Positions 10,849 to 22,130 are shown, counted from the first letter of the stretch. The stretch is 64,000 nucleotides of DNA from Parietaria judaica (GCA_954871525.1 OX940863.1:40472501-40536500); one strand, 5' to 3'. Numbers and translations are program-made. The notes: generated by a model from the sequence alone, not told the origin.

Positions 10849-11631
10849 TGTAGAGGGCAGTTTTCACCGCCCTTTTCCAGTCACAAAGATAATCACCAAA
10901 TAACAAATAAACTACAATAATTGATGAATATCTCTGTTTTATTATATTTTCCGAAATGAGCTCGGTTTTCTTCCGTTGAATAGCTGGACAGATGAAGGAT
11001 CATGAGCCTAAAGTTTTCTCTGTTTCCTTAGCCTTTTCTATTACAAGAATTCCCTTTTCTCTTTCCGGGCCTTTTTTCTATATTATTCCCAACCCTTACA
11101 AATGAGGCTTATCTTGCCTTTTATAGAGTTTACAATGCCTTCCCCTCGCATCTTTCCCGCCTTTTTTCCTCTTTAATCATTCCCTTTCTGGCGTGATTTG
11201 AGGGCAGCATGGTTAATCCCTGCTATATGTCACTTCCGAGCAGGCTGCCGTTATGGGTAGGTGCGCCTCATCAAATGTGCATCCCGTCAGCCGTCATTCG
11301 GCCCTGCAAGCCTCGTCGCTGGTGTTTCTCATCGAGTGAGTAGGTCGGCCTCATTAAATGCACATCTCATCAATGGTCATTCGGCCCTGCGCAATCATCA
11401 TGACAAAATTCCTCGTCGAGTGCGATGGGACGCTTCATTGCAGCTTGCTTTCATGTGGTTGCGTCTCCTCGCGGATGAGTCTCCTCGGGGGTATTCTTCC
11501 TCGGAGATGATCCTCCTCGGGGATAATCCCCCTCAGGTGATGAACTTCCTCCCCCCCCCCCCTCATGTCGTTTAGGGACAAAACGACACGAGTTGTGTTG
11601 AGGATGGATTTGACCAAATCCGACCTTAACA
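10849..11631 (-). repeat. Gypsy 1 5' LTR with promoter
   Basis: Partner of 3690..4469, with the same ends. The minus-strand TATA box CTATAAAAGG is at 11117..11126, inside GC-rich flanks. It differs from its partner by scattered substitutions and a longer C run near 11550. Confidence 0.93.
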
Positions 11632-12570
11632 ATAATAAACTTGGTGACCAAGTTTGGTGGTTGAGAAAATCTCTCAGTCAATCTAATCCCAAGTTTGGTG
11701 GTTGAGAAAATCTCTCAGTCAATCTAATCCATTGGATCAATCAAGATTAAATCTGGACTGTTGGATTAGATTTATTTTATTATTTAAAATTCGAAAAAAA
11801 ATCCTAGGATTAATCTGAGCCATTTGTTTTCGACCAATCAGGTGATCTGGATGGAGGAAATTACTCACAGATGGTTGGAACTGAACTCTATAAATAGGGA
11901 GCTCATTCTACACTTTTGTTCACACCTTCAGAGCTCATAATTTCGTGACCCCTTATTAGGGGATTCGAAAATTGATTCTTCTCTCTCCCCCCGGTTCGGC
12001 TTTGTGAGATCTTTTCTCCGGTAGCTTCAAAAGAACCATCAGTTAAATATATATCAGAGTCCTGTCATCGAAGCCCACGCTTCGGTACGAGGATTCCAGG
12101 AGAATATACCGGAAGATCACGGGAGTTTCCCTAGCACCGGCGGAGCCCTGCCAAAGTCAGAACGCGCAGCCGGAAGTCGTCAATGAGGTACGGCCTTATG
12201 CATCGGGTCAATAAATGCAAAATTTCTTTTATTGTATTTATTTATTTTCCATAGACATTAGATTTAATAATGTTGTTATGAAATTAATTGTGATAATTAA
12301 ATTGCCAATTATTTATCTGATCGCTTTATCCAAATTACTCGATGTCAGTGCGTTGTTACGGAGTAACTATTCTGACTTAAAATTATTTTAAAAGTTACCC
12401 GGAAGGACTGATGAGAGCGGAATATTCGAGGTAATTTGGACGGGACGTTAAACGTAATTTTTTTAATGAATTTGCAATCAAAGCTGTTTCGTTATTTGTA
12501 AGGAAAATTGGCATAATAGCTAGATCCAATTTCAAACAAATGGTATCAGAGCTAGATCAAATTCCCAACA
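11632..12570 (+). repeat. Copia A LTR 2, second part
   Basis: It resumes after the Gypsy 1 target duplication and ends ATTCCCAACA. A 42-bp segment (AAGTTTGGTGGTTGAGAAAA and on) is tandemly doubled at about 11650..11733. The TATA box TATAAATA is at 11889..11896. The GC-rich conserved block is at about 12055..12225. Just before the end lies an extra TGGTATCAGAGC (12541..12552). Confidence 0.85.
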
Positions 12571-12585
12571 ATTGGTATCAGAGCC
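12541..12585 (+). other. Duplicated tRNA-iMet primer-binding site
   Basis: TGGTATCAGAGC occurs at 12541 and again at 12573, with a second LTR-like end (TTCCCAACA) between them. Only the second copy is in the normal place after the LTR. The first looks like a small duplication of the LTR/primer-site border. Confidence 0.8.
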
Positions 12586-15330
12586 CGTGTTCGTGGATAA
12601 ATAATTACGTAATTTAATTTAGGGTTTTAAATAATCGAATTATTTGATGAATTATTAATTTTAAAATTGAAATTTTGAATTTCTGGATTTTTAAAATTAA
12701 TTTAAAATATCCGATCCAAAATATTTGGACCGGATATGAATTAGGGTTGTTTTTTCGCAACCCTAACCAATCGGCCAGGGCCGAAGGGGCAAAGCCCAGG
12801 GCTGTTCGCATAGCCCTGATAGGCCGAAACGCTGCTTGGCCAGGAGGCCCAACCAGCCCGCAAGCAAGAACCCCAAGGCGTGACCCCGAAGGCCCGCAAT
12901 GCGTGGCAGCCACTCGCTGGCAGCGCACCTGGGCGAAGCCCGTGCGATGGGCTTTGGGCGTGGTCTCGGTGATGGGCTTGGGCTCATCGCTGGGCCTGGG
13001 CGCCCTTGGCTGGTGTTGTCCCAGCCCATTCCAAGGGCTGGGCATGACCTAATCCGCGGACACGTAGGCCCGGGTTTTAACCCGGATGGCCCACGTGATT
13101 ATTTTTAAATAAAGGTCGGAATTCTAATCCGACCAACAAAACCCGTGGATTAATTAATTTTATTTTGAAATTGAGATTTATGAATTAAAATTAATTATGT
13201 TTGATTAATTAATTAAATTAAAATATGGATGTTATTTTGGATAAATAACATTGTCTTATTTTAATAAATTAAAATATGGATGTTATTTTTGATAAATAAC
13301 ATTGTCTTATTTTAATAAATTAAAATATGGATGTTATTTTTGATAAATAACATTGTCTTATTTTAATAAATTAAAATATGGATGTTATTTTTGATAAATA
13401 ACATTGTCTTATTTTAATAAATTAAAATATGGATGTTATTTCTTGATAAATAACATTGTCTTATTTTATATTATTCATAAATTAAAATATGGATGATAAT
13501 TCTTTTTAGAATGATATCATTGGCGTATTTTATATTTCATAAATAATTATTAATGGCTTCAATGTGAATGATAATTCTTTGAGAATAAGTATCATTGACA
13601 TATTGGTATATTCATCATAGATATAATTTGTTAGAACCTATTTTATAACATTGCGAATATAGCGTCTATATTCGTTGAACATTATTAATATGTCGGAATT
13701 GGAATAGATATAAATAATGAGCAATAAAGAAGATTTATTTATTATTAGTCGGAAAAATCTCAACCGTACAATCTTGCCTAAGGAAGAGGGAATCAAAAGT
13801 GGGGCCGGTTCACCATTCACTTCTGGGTGACCGGTTGGAACCCCTCCCATCGACCTGGAGAGTGTACGTGTTGACCTATCACTACCGACGAAGTAATAAA
13901 TAAATAACTAGGCTTATTAGATATTACCTCGGTAATTATAATGCCTTAATATAAACCTTTTAATGTGTCATTAAATAGAGTTTATAATAAGTTTTAAATA
14001 ACTTAGAAATAAAAACATTATTTTCTAAAAACAATAGCAAGTATAGAATAAAGTATAAAAGGTCTCCATTATTACTGTCACAAGGTCTGCTGACCACACC
14101 ACCTCGAGTCACCCTAGTGTGTCCATTCCCCAAGGAAGGTGTGCTTGTGGAATGTTTGACACCGTGATAGTTCCAAAAGAATATGGGGATGGAGGAATCT
14201 TGGAAATGGACCGCGAGTCACCCTAGTGTGACCATTCCCCAAGGACGACGTTTCCAAGAGGATCCCGAGAATAAAAAATAATGGTTTAAGCTTGCACGGA
14301 AGTTGGTGCTTCCCGACCGTCTATGGTGATAGTTAATAATCATGAGGAACTTTGGTAGTTCTTTGAATTTTATTTGAGTTTATGACTAAAACTCATTTTA
14401 ACCAAACTACACGGTTGATACCGCGAGTCACCTTAGAGTGACCACGCCATTAAGGACGGCAACGACGTGTACAGTCGGTTAAATTATCACGAAATAGTTA
14501 TTGGGTTTATTTAACATTTTCCCGGAACATGTTTGCATCATGTAACTATTTCAAACCTATAATTTAAAACATTCTGTCTATAATAAAGTTTAATAAGTTT
14601 CTTATTCAATGCCAGTCTAAAATGTCGATCTCTAAAATATCATTGCTATCTAAGAATATGATGTGTATTTTGTCAAGAAAATATAAGTCTAAATAAGTGA
14701 TTTAGTTCGCTTATTGATTATCTTTTGTTCCTAGCCGGTATTCCCACTCGAAATTACAAGGGAGTAATTCGAAAGTTCTTTAACTTGGGAAATTGCTGAA
14801 GGGTAAACAATGATAAGATAATCACCCTACCCAAAGTCAATGATTGGTTAAGGTTGAAACCTTTGACTGAATCCAGGATTCAGAAGACAATCATTAATGT
14901 AAGTTTGACTATGTTAGTCAAAACATATTGGGATGATTATTTCAATTAAGGTAGTGGGAGCAAGTCGTTTATAAATAAAGCAAGTCGTTTATGTATATAG
15001 CAAAATGTTGTTTTCAAGAACAATATTTATTATACCCGTGACTTACGTGGAAATTCAAGTGTCCACTTATGTAAACAAAGTTTTATCATTTTAGATAAAA
15101 ATAATAATTATCTTAAGAAATGATCTAGTTGTTTACATTGATTGTCCGGTGAAATGAAATAAACAAGCTTTAAATGTCGACGAATATAAACAAGGATCTA
15201 TCATTTTTGGCAATAATTATCTTAAGAAATGATTTAATTGTTTATATGGAACGTTATGACAAATAAACGAGCTGAAACCCTTATGAAATAATAAATGAAT
15301 ATTATGATTATGAAATCCAGGAAAAGGTTA
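12586..15330 (+). mobile_element. Copia A leader and gag-less internal region
   Basis: The untranslated leader is followed by AT-rich sequence with no recognisable gag or protease. Contents in order: GC-rich island (about 12760..13090), 51-bp minisatellite, a block of three related ~40-nt motifs (about 14095..14480), then about 850 bp of AT-rich sequence. The same order occurs on the opposite strand in Copia C (49.6 to 52.4 kb). Frames in the GC-rich island on both strands (12614..13052) are compositional. Confidence 0.7.
13205..13515 (+). repeat. 51-bp minisatellite in the Copia A leader
   Basis: Five units starting AAATATGGATGTTATTTTT are exactly 51 bp apart (13221, 13272, 13323, 13374, 13425), followed by a 60-bp variant and looser copies to about 13620. 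A related, looser array is in Copia C (51300..51990). Confidence 0.92.
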
Positions 15331-15339
15331 AAGATTGAA

Positions 15340-17260
15340 AGTGATTGATCATACCTAAGGCATCTTCAATATAGTCATATTAATTTAGATAAGATAAACA
15401 GGATGGACCAATGCGTGAATTGTTTGTCAATTCCCTGCCTGTTTGAGAATCTTATCTAAAGGTTAAAGTGACTAAAAGACCATTTTTCTGTAAAAAGGTC
15501 TAAGAGCCACAGTTCCTATAAAGCTTGTTCATACTTGGTGTATGTGGTTCATTGTACAAGCTGGAGAAGGATATGAATACTTTATCTAATGATTGGCAAG
15601 TATTCAAAGTAATGGTATGCTTGCAATGTAAATTAGAACTTTTGTGAGTTCAAGAAATTTATTGCATGAACCGAGTTTTTAATTCGGTAAATCACTATTG
15701 GCTCTTCAGTTATTCTGAAAGGAATGAGTCTGAACTTTTATTTCTATAATCTCGTAAAGGAGAAGTAAACGGTTCCTAGCACACCAGCACAATGAGGTGT
15801 TGCAGAAAGTGGGAACTAGAACCTTTTATAAATGATTAAACTGAAGGTAATCATTTTAATAATATTCATTTAGTGGGTACTTAGACAAGACATAGTTTAT
15901 GATCATATAAGAGAGAAGTCGTTTTACCAACTATAGTAACTCTTTTGGAATATGATTATATGATAAACTGTGAACCTCAAAAGTAAAATAGTACTAGAGG
16001 AATTGTCAGAAGACATAGTAATTACATGATCAACAGCGACTGTTGAAAATCAGATTGAGGAAACCACAGGTCCCAAATCAGAACTCAGGGTACTCAGAAC
16101 TAGTGGGAGATTCAATCATTAGATTGGACGCTACGAGCACCGGAAAGAGATAAACGTTGTCGTGCCCATAGTAACGTTGATGATCCTTTGACCTTTAACA
16201 GGGCATTATAGGAAACGGCAGGATGTCATGAACCAAGAAATAGAATCTATGGATTCTAACCAAGTCTGGAAACTTGTAGACTTACTGGATGGATTCAAAC
16301 CCATTGGCTGTAGGTGGATCCACAATTGCAAGAAGATGAATGGACGGGAAGGTTGAAACCTTCAAAGCTAGTTTAGTGGACAAGGGTTGAACCCAGAGAG
16401 AAAGTATTTATTACGAGGTAACTTTTTCTTAAGTCGCTAAAGTCCATTATGTCCATAGTCTTAAGTCTCATATATGAGATTTGATAGATGGAAGTCAAAA
16501 CCGCTTCCTGAACGGGTAGTTTGACTAGAACATCTATATGGTCCAACCAGAAGGTTCATGCAGAAAGATCAAGAAAGGAAGGTTTGCAGATTACTCAAAT
16601 CCATTTATGGATTGAAGCAAGCTTCTAAGATCTAGGAATCAAAAAGTTTGATGCGATATCAAGACATACGGATTCGCTGAAATATGATGGAGGACCTGCA
16701 ATTATAAACTCAATGATGATAAACGTGGTGGTTTTTCTTGTGTTATACGTCGGCATATCTTTTGATCGAAAACGATTGAAAAAGTTATTGGACGTGAAAG
16801 CATGGTTAGCTAGTCAAATATGGGAATTGTTAGCATATCCCAATCTAACCCAGGTATGGTTCACTAAACAGCAGTGAATAACGTTCTCACGTATCTTCGG
16901 AGATTGAGAGACTATATGCTAGTGTTCAGAATATTATCTGAATCCACTGAACTACACTGACTCAGACATTATGTCTTACCGGGACTCGAGAAAGTCCACG
17001 TCGGGAGCAGTGTACACCCTTGTTGGTGGAGCGGTATTCTGGAGAAGCATTAAGCAATCTTTTATCGCAAATTCCACAATGGAAACTGAGCATGTAGCAG
17101 CCGTCAGGCAACTAAGGAATCAGTTAGGCTTAAGAATTTCTACACAGAGCTGGGAGAAATTCCAGGTGTAGATGAGCCCCTAACGTTTTACTGTGACAAC
17201 AGTGGTGCAGTGGGAAAATTCTAAAGAGCCATGAGACCATAACAAGGTGTAGCATATAAA
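15340..17260 (+). pseudogene. Copia A pol remnant (IN, RT, RNase H)
   Basis: This is decayed copia pol. Around 15370..15560 are remains of the pre-integrase zinc region (LGHINLDKINRMD, then TKRPFFCKK). RT begins near 16220 (MNQEIESMDSNQVWKLVD, then PIGCRWIH). An RNase H piece is at 16971..17171 (RDSRKSTSGAVYTLVGG, ETEHVAA), followed by a reading close to the family C-terminus (ADPFAKTLQEKIF) near 17340. Many stops and shifts leave no frame above 70 codons. The order IN-RT-RNase H makes it copia rather than gypsy. Confidence 0.8.
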
Positions 17261-17430
17261 ATGTAAATACCATCTCATTATAGAGACTATACGTCAAGGC
17301 GACGTAAGGGTTATAAAAATAGCTTTGTGAGACAAACTGGCTGATCCATTTGCCAAGACATTGCAAGAGAAAATATTCAGGAGGCATCTCGAGAATATGG
17401 GTCTGAAAGACATGGGTCGTCTTCTTTAAG

Positions 17431-17444
17431 TACAAGTGAGAAAT
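17431..17444 (+). other. Copia A polypurine tract
   Basis: ACAAGTGAGAAAT lies directly before the next LTR start TGTTGG and matches the position of the AAGTGGGAGTT tract of Copia D. Confidence 0.6.
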
Positions 17445-18356
17445 TGTTGGACATGTGTCCTTAAACAAGCTGTTTTAACCCATTTGTAAAAGATTATGAC
17501 TTGTCGTTGAATAAAGATGATACTTATTATGTTTATCTTATTATAGTTTCTGGTAGAGTAAAATAGAATGTTTTGATCCATAGTTCATAATGGAATGAAA
17601 TTATGTTATTATCATAACACCCGAGTCAATGTGAGGAAGAATTCATAGTCATAATAAATGAACTTAAATTGTCCGTGACGTGATTAACAGGGTAGGAGCT
17701 CATTAATCGGATAAGGTCATTAATGTGACTAAGTGATATAATCCTATTCTGGATTAAGTGTGTGTCACACTCACTAGAAGTGCATTAAGTATGAAGCGTC
17801 TTCATACTGGACTAGACCTGACTTAAACTCCGGAAGTTATTATATAAGACCGTCACTGATAACTTGGAGTTGAGTCACTAAAGATGATCAAATGGATATT
17901 CGATCTAAGTCCTGAGTGATCTTAAGTCTGATCTGTTGACTTGATTGTTCTTTGATTTAACCGTTAAAGAACACAATACACTGTTGTTCCCAACACTATT
18001 ATTTTGGGAACATGATAGTCAACAGTGAAGGTAGCTTGATCATAGATATGGGCATCACACAGCTCTCTTCAGAGTCAAGATGATTCCCTTAATTGTCGAT
18101 GGTGAAAAGCGAGATACACCCATGGCCAGCTTATGACTCGTAATCATTAGTCGGTCGCTCACACTATTACCGACTGAGTTAATGATGAAAATTCATTGAG
18201 GGGCAATACGGTAATACCGCCTGCTCATGTGTGGATCAACAAGTGAAAGATCAATAACCCAAATTTGATTGTATCAATGGACACCTTGCTATAAAGGGAA
18301 TAATATATACTGTATCACTAAAGAGTGCAGCTTCGAGTTTATAGTGGAATTACACC
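17445..18356 (+). repeat. Copia A LTR 3, 5' portion
   Basis: This is nearly identical to 2174..3085 (start TGTTGGACATGTGTCC). Identity stops abruptly at TAGTGGAATTACACC. The rest of the family LTR is missing. Confidence 0.88.
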
Positions 18357-18767
18357 GATTAGTCAGAGGATCCCACATATTTTGGCGGTCTAATTTAGGA
18401 GAATACATCAGAAGATTTTTGGGAGATACTTTTGCCAGCAAAATCGCAGACAGTAACGGCGCAAATTCTATAGCAAAGCCGGTTCAGAATCAGATCAGAG
18501 TGCACAACCTAAATCATCGGATAAAGATAACGTACACACTATATTTATTGATGTGAAAATTATTTATTATTGCTCAAGCCTGAATCCGAATCACTAGGTT
18601 TCTTAATTAAAAATCATTACAAATTTATTGTCACGATCATGGGGTAATAGGAATTACTGGTGTGGGACTTTAATTCTGGTAAAATATTTTTTTAAAGGTT
18701 ACCCCACGCGCTTATGTTAATTGACAAATTTAATTTTCCGCTTATTTCATGGGAGCGACTCCCAACA
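18357..18767 (+). repeat. Heterologous copia LTR 3' portion joined to LTR 3
   Basis: From here the sequence no longer follows Copia A, yet it still ends as an LTR should (GACTCCCAACA) before a primer site. It keeps a recognisable version of the shared block (GGAGAATACATCAGAAGA). The junction therefore joins the 5' part of one LTR to the 3' part of a related family. Confidence 0.7.
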
Positions 18768-19330
18768 ATTGGTATCAAACCTTTCGGTTTTTATAATTTA
18801 TTTTTTTCTTGATTTTTGGATGCTTATTGGAATTATTGTGATAATTGATTTTTAGGGAAATTATTTATTATTATTTTTGTGAAAATAATATTTTTGGATT
18901 TTCTAGTATTTTTAATTTTTATTTATAAATATATGAATTACTCGATCTTAAAAACCCGGTAGAGTGATTCAAGTTTGACCGAAGTCAAATCCTAATCACG
19001 AATTAGGGAAAGTCCTGATGGGCCGAATAGCGAGAAGCCTAACTGGGCTTCTCTCTTTTCTCGCAAGGGGCTAGGCCGAAGGCCCTGCGTTGAAACCCTG
19101 CGGGCTGATCCACACGAAATGGACCAGCACGACCCGCGCATGGTCCAGTGTAGTTGGACCATGATTTCACGCGCTCGGCAAGCGTGTGTAACTCACGCGC
19201 CCGACCAAAGATAATTAATTTTTTATTTTAATTTCATTTTTTGGTTTGGATTTTTTTTACCCGAATCCAATACAGTTCGGGTCAAAATATTTTATTTTAA
19301 CCTGATCAAAATAGCCTAGCAAAAATTTTC
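18768..19330 (+). mobile_element. Third primer site and leader fragment
   Basis: A mutated primer site TGGTATCAAACC (18770) is followed by AT-rich sequence and a GC-rich island at about 19010..19210, the same layout as the other copia leaders. It ends without coding sequence. Confidence 0.65.
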
Positions 19331-19744
19331 TCATGTCTTTTTACTTGCAATGAAGGTAATGATGGTGTCACTGGAGAAATCCATTCTATACCCTAGCAAA
19401 ATCAATGTCTTTTTAAACCACTCGCATGTTGTTATTTTGCCTTTAAGTAGTATTATTAGTTATATCGTGGCCATAAAATTTCTTACTAAAAAATGAAGAA
19501 CATATGAATGATTTTCTCATTTATTTTCTAGAGATGTTATATGTATAGATATTTTTCTCTCATCCCACTGTGTGATGATTCTTAAGGTATATAAGTTGTG
19601 TATTACGATTATCTTATATATATATATGTAAATGTATATATGTTAATTAATGTATGTTTTATGGATTGCTTATATATATCTGTTATTATTTATTATTATT
19701 TATTGTATACATAATGTTAATGCCGAAAAATGGATCAAACACTG
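19331..19744. other. AT-rich spacer
   Basis: I see no gene or family motif here, only AT-rich sequence with a short (TA)n run near 19610..19628. Confidence 0.5.
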
Positions 19745-20123
19745 TAGCAGCCCAAAGCTGGATATTGGGCAGCGCTCATCGCCGTTTGTTGACTTTCCTA
19801 GGCTAGATGTTAGACTCACTGATCTTGTAGTGTCTGGCGGATCGGACCCTCCTTTAACCGTCGGACCGGAACTGGGCCTCTAACCCGTTACCATAAAGCC
19901 GTGGGGCCCGGGATATAGGTCGGTGACCGCAGAGAACCGGAACCTCCGTAGGATAGGTCGACTATCAGGGCTGGAGTAGTCGATGACTGGGAGAGCCATG
20001 GGTGATGGTATATGATGCTGCACCTCGTGACATATAGCGAGGTTGCTTACGTACCCACATGTAGCCAAGTGGGATCAGGTCATTACGTAGTTCAATGTGG
20101 GAGTTAGGGGTGTGTAACCGGGC
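19745..20123 (-). mobile_element. Fragment of a Tat-type gypsy 3' region
   Basis: This is a GC-rich segment ending in a hairpin (20047..20090) that is also found beside the pol end of Gypsy 2. No coding domain remains. The orientation is taken from the hairpin strand, which is the same as in Gypsy 2. Confidence 0.5.
20047..20090 (-). other. Conserved TACGTA hairpin, copy 1
   Basis: TTACGTA pairs with TACGTAG (first pair wobble) and CCCAC with GTGGG. The 3' strand carries an unpaired ATCAGGTCAT. Gypsy 2 has the same plan at 43022..43058. Confidence 0.6.
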
Positions 20124-20139
20124 TTGCCTGGGCAAGTAG

Positions 20140-20445
20140 GGGGCCGATGGCCTAGACGGGAGTCGGACGGCGCTCGGACCTTCCTCCGGGGAGTCGATGA
20201 TTCCTCCGATCAGCCAGGGGGAAGATGGCAGAGACGAGATTCGGACGGCGCTTGGACCTTCCTATGGGAGTCGCCGATTCCTCCAGTGAGCCGGGGGCCG
20301 ATAGTTAGACGGCGCTCGGACCTTCCTACGAGAGTCGGTGGGTCCTCCAGTGAGCCAGGGGCCGAGGGCAATGACGGGAGTCGAACAGCGCTCGAACCTT
20401 CCTCTGGGGAGTCGGTGATTTCTCCGGCGACTCAGGGATTCCATT
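20140..20445. repeat. ~64 to 78-bp GC-rich minisatellite
   Basis: Four copies of a unit with GGCGCTCGGACCTTCCT start at 20169, 20247, 20311 and 20387, alternating with CCTCC(A/G) and GAGCC(A/G)GGGG. The frame 20124..20465 is a repeat artefact. Confidence 0.88.
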
Positions 20446-20659
20446 GGCACTTCCGCTCTAGCTAGCTCCTCTGTTCCGACCTTAGTAGGATATTTATACA
20501 AAAATATACATGTAGAAGAGAGAAAAATGTATTTATCGCCATATAGAGCGTTTGAATCGGAGTTACGTTTGAATGAAATGAAGTTCCTATTTATAGGAGG
20601 GGCCTAGAGGCAATTAGAAATCACTTTGCTGGCCCTTGGGCAATAGAAATTTTATTTTG
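20446..20659 (+). other. Spacer with a TATA-like stretch
   Basis: There is no gene. CCTATTTATAGGAGG near 20585 resembles the promoter part of an LTR, so this may be an LTR scrap. Confidence 0.35.
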
Positions 20660-21850
20660 CGTCCTTTTACATTCATGGGGTGCCTTGGGCGTCTGAATGC
20701 GTCCCTGTTCGTCTCTATGTGTTCCGGGCGCCCCCAAAAGCTTAACAGCATCCACGGGCATCAACCGGGTATCGTTTGGCATCCGCGGGCATCCACGGAG
20801 CTCACAGGAACATATGTGTAATTAAGCTCTTTTAGAGCCTGGATGCCCATAAGTTGCATCGGGCGTCCGAATGCGTCCCCGGTCGTCTCTATGTGTTCCG
20901 GGCGCCCCCAAAATCTTAACGGCATCCACGGGCATCAACCAGATGTCGTTTAGCATCCGCGGGCATCCAAGGCGCTCACAGGGATTCATGTGTAATTAAG
21001 CGCTTTTAGAGCCTGGATGCCCATAGGTTGCCTCAGATGTCCGAATGCGTCCCCAATTTTCTCTATTCATTCTGTGCGGTCTCAAAAGCTTAACGGCATC
21101 CACCGGCGTCAATCATGTGTCGTTTGGCATCCGCGGGCATCCACGAAGCTCACACGAAGCTCATAGAGACCTATGTGTAATTAAGCCCTTTTAGAGCCTA
21201 GATACCCATAGGTTACCTCGGGCGTCCGAATGCGTCCCCGGCCGTCTCTATGCGTTCCGGGCGGTCCGAAATTCTTAACGGCATCCATGGGTATCAATCG
21301 GGTGTCGTTTGGCATCCGTGGGCATCCACGGAGCTCACAAGGACCTGTGTGTAATTAAGCCCTTTTAGAACCTACATGCCCACAGGTCGCCTCGGGTGTT
21401 TGACTGTGTCCCTAATCGTCTCTATGCATTCTGGGCGGTCCCAAAAGCTTAACGGCATCCACGGGCGTCAATCGGGTGTCGTTTGGCATTCGCCGGCATC
21501 CACGGAGCTCACAAGACTTATGTGTAATTAAGACCTTTTAGAGCCTGGATACCCATAGGTTGCCTCGGGCATCCGAATGCATCCCCGCCCGTCTCTATGC
21601 GTCCGGGCGATCCAAAAATCTTAATGGCACCCACAGGCATCAATCGGTGTCGTTTGGCATCCGCGGGCATCCACGGAGCTCACCGGGACCTATGTGTAAT
21701 TAAGCTCTTTTAAAGCGGGGATGCCCACATGTCGCTTCGGGCGTCCGAATGCTTCCCCGATCGTCTCTATGCGTTCCGGGCTGTCCCAAAAATTTAATGG
21801 CACTTATGGGCATTGATTGGGCGTCATTTAGCATCCGCCGAACGCGTCAC
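20660..21850. repeat. 174-bp satellite array, seven copies
   Basis: Units measured at GGGCGTCCGAATGC begin at 20687, 20861, 21035, 21220, 21394, 21567 and 21739. Spacing is 172 to 174 bp, with one 185-bp unit caused by a local 11-bp duplication of CACGAAGCTCA. Each unit contains the short subrepeat GGCATCCGCGGGCATCCACG and a link GTGTAATTAAGC. The unit length is in the usual range for plant satellites. No open frame is conserved. Confidence 0.93.
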
Positions 21851-21874
21851 ATTGATAACTAGGCCTCTGTTGCA

Positions 21875-22130
21875 TGTTTTTTTTTTTTTGGTTCGGCCTA
21901 ACGTTTTCAGTCAATGCCTATTAACACATAATATATTACCTTACATATGTATATATTGTTATCATCAAGAGTTTTATCTGTATAGAGTGCATGTGTGTAT
22001 AGTTTATAAACTGGCAGATATAATACATATATATATACACGTTCCTTATATATAAGTATATTACAAACTACTCTGTATATACATATCGCAAATATATATA
22101 TATACATATATATATATATATGGGTTTATA
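21875..22130. repeat. T run and TA/TATG microsatellites
   Basis: A poly-T tract is followed by several (TA)n and ATATAC runs (about 22025..22045 and 22095..22125). The two frames here are low-complexity. Confidence 0.85.

Larger units (their letters stand above)
3690..11631 (-). mobile_element. Gypsy 1: near-complete Ty3/gypsy Tat-type retrotransposon
   Basis: This is a minus-strand LTR element inserted in Copia A LTR 2. ATAAT flanks it on both sides (3685..3689 and 11632..11636). The LTRs are 780 and 783 bp and similar to each other at about 97% by eye. Order in element direction: 5' LTR (right), primer site TGGCGCCCACCATGGGG, gag, protease region, RT, RNase H, second RNase H-like domain, integrase, minisatellite-bearing 3' region, polypurine tract, 3' LTR (left). 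The second RNase H domain after RT-RNase H is a Tat-lineage hallmark. There is no antisense extra gene, unlike Gypsy 2. Confidence 0.93.

Noticed and set aside
20124..20465. 113-codon frame with repeated SSDQPGGRW-like units
   Set aside because: The minisatellite unit length is not a constant multiple of three and the units drift; no start context or domain.
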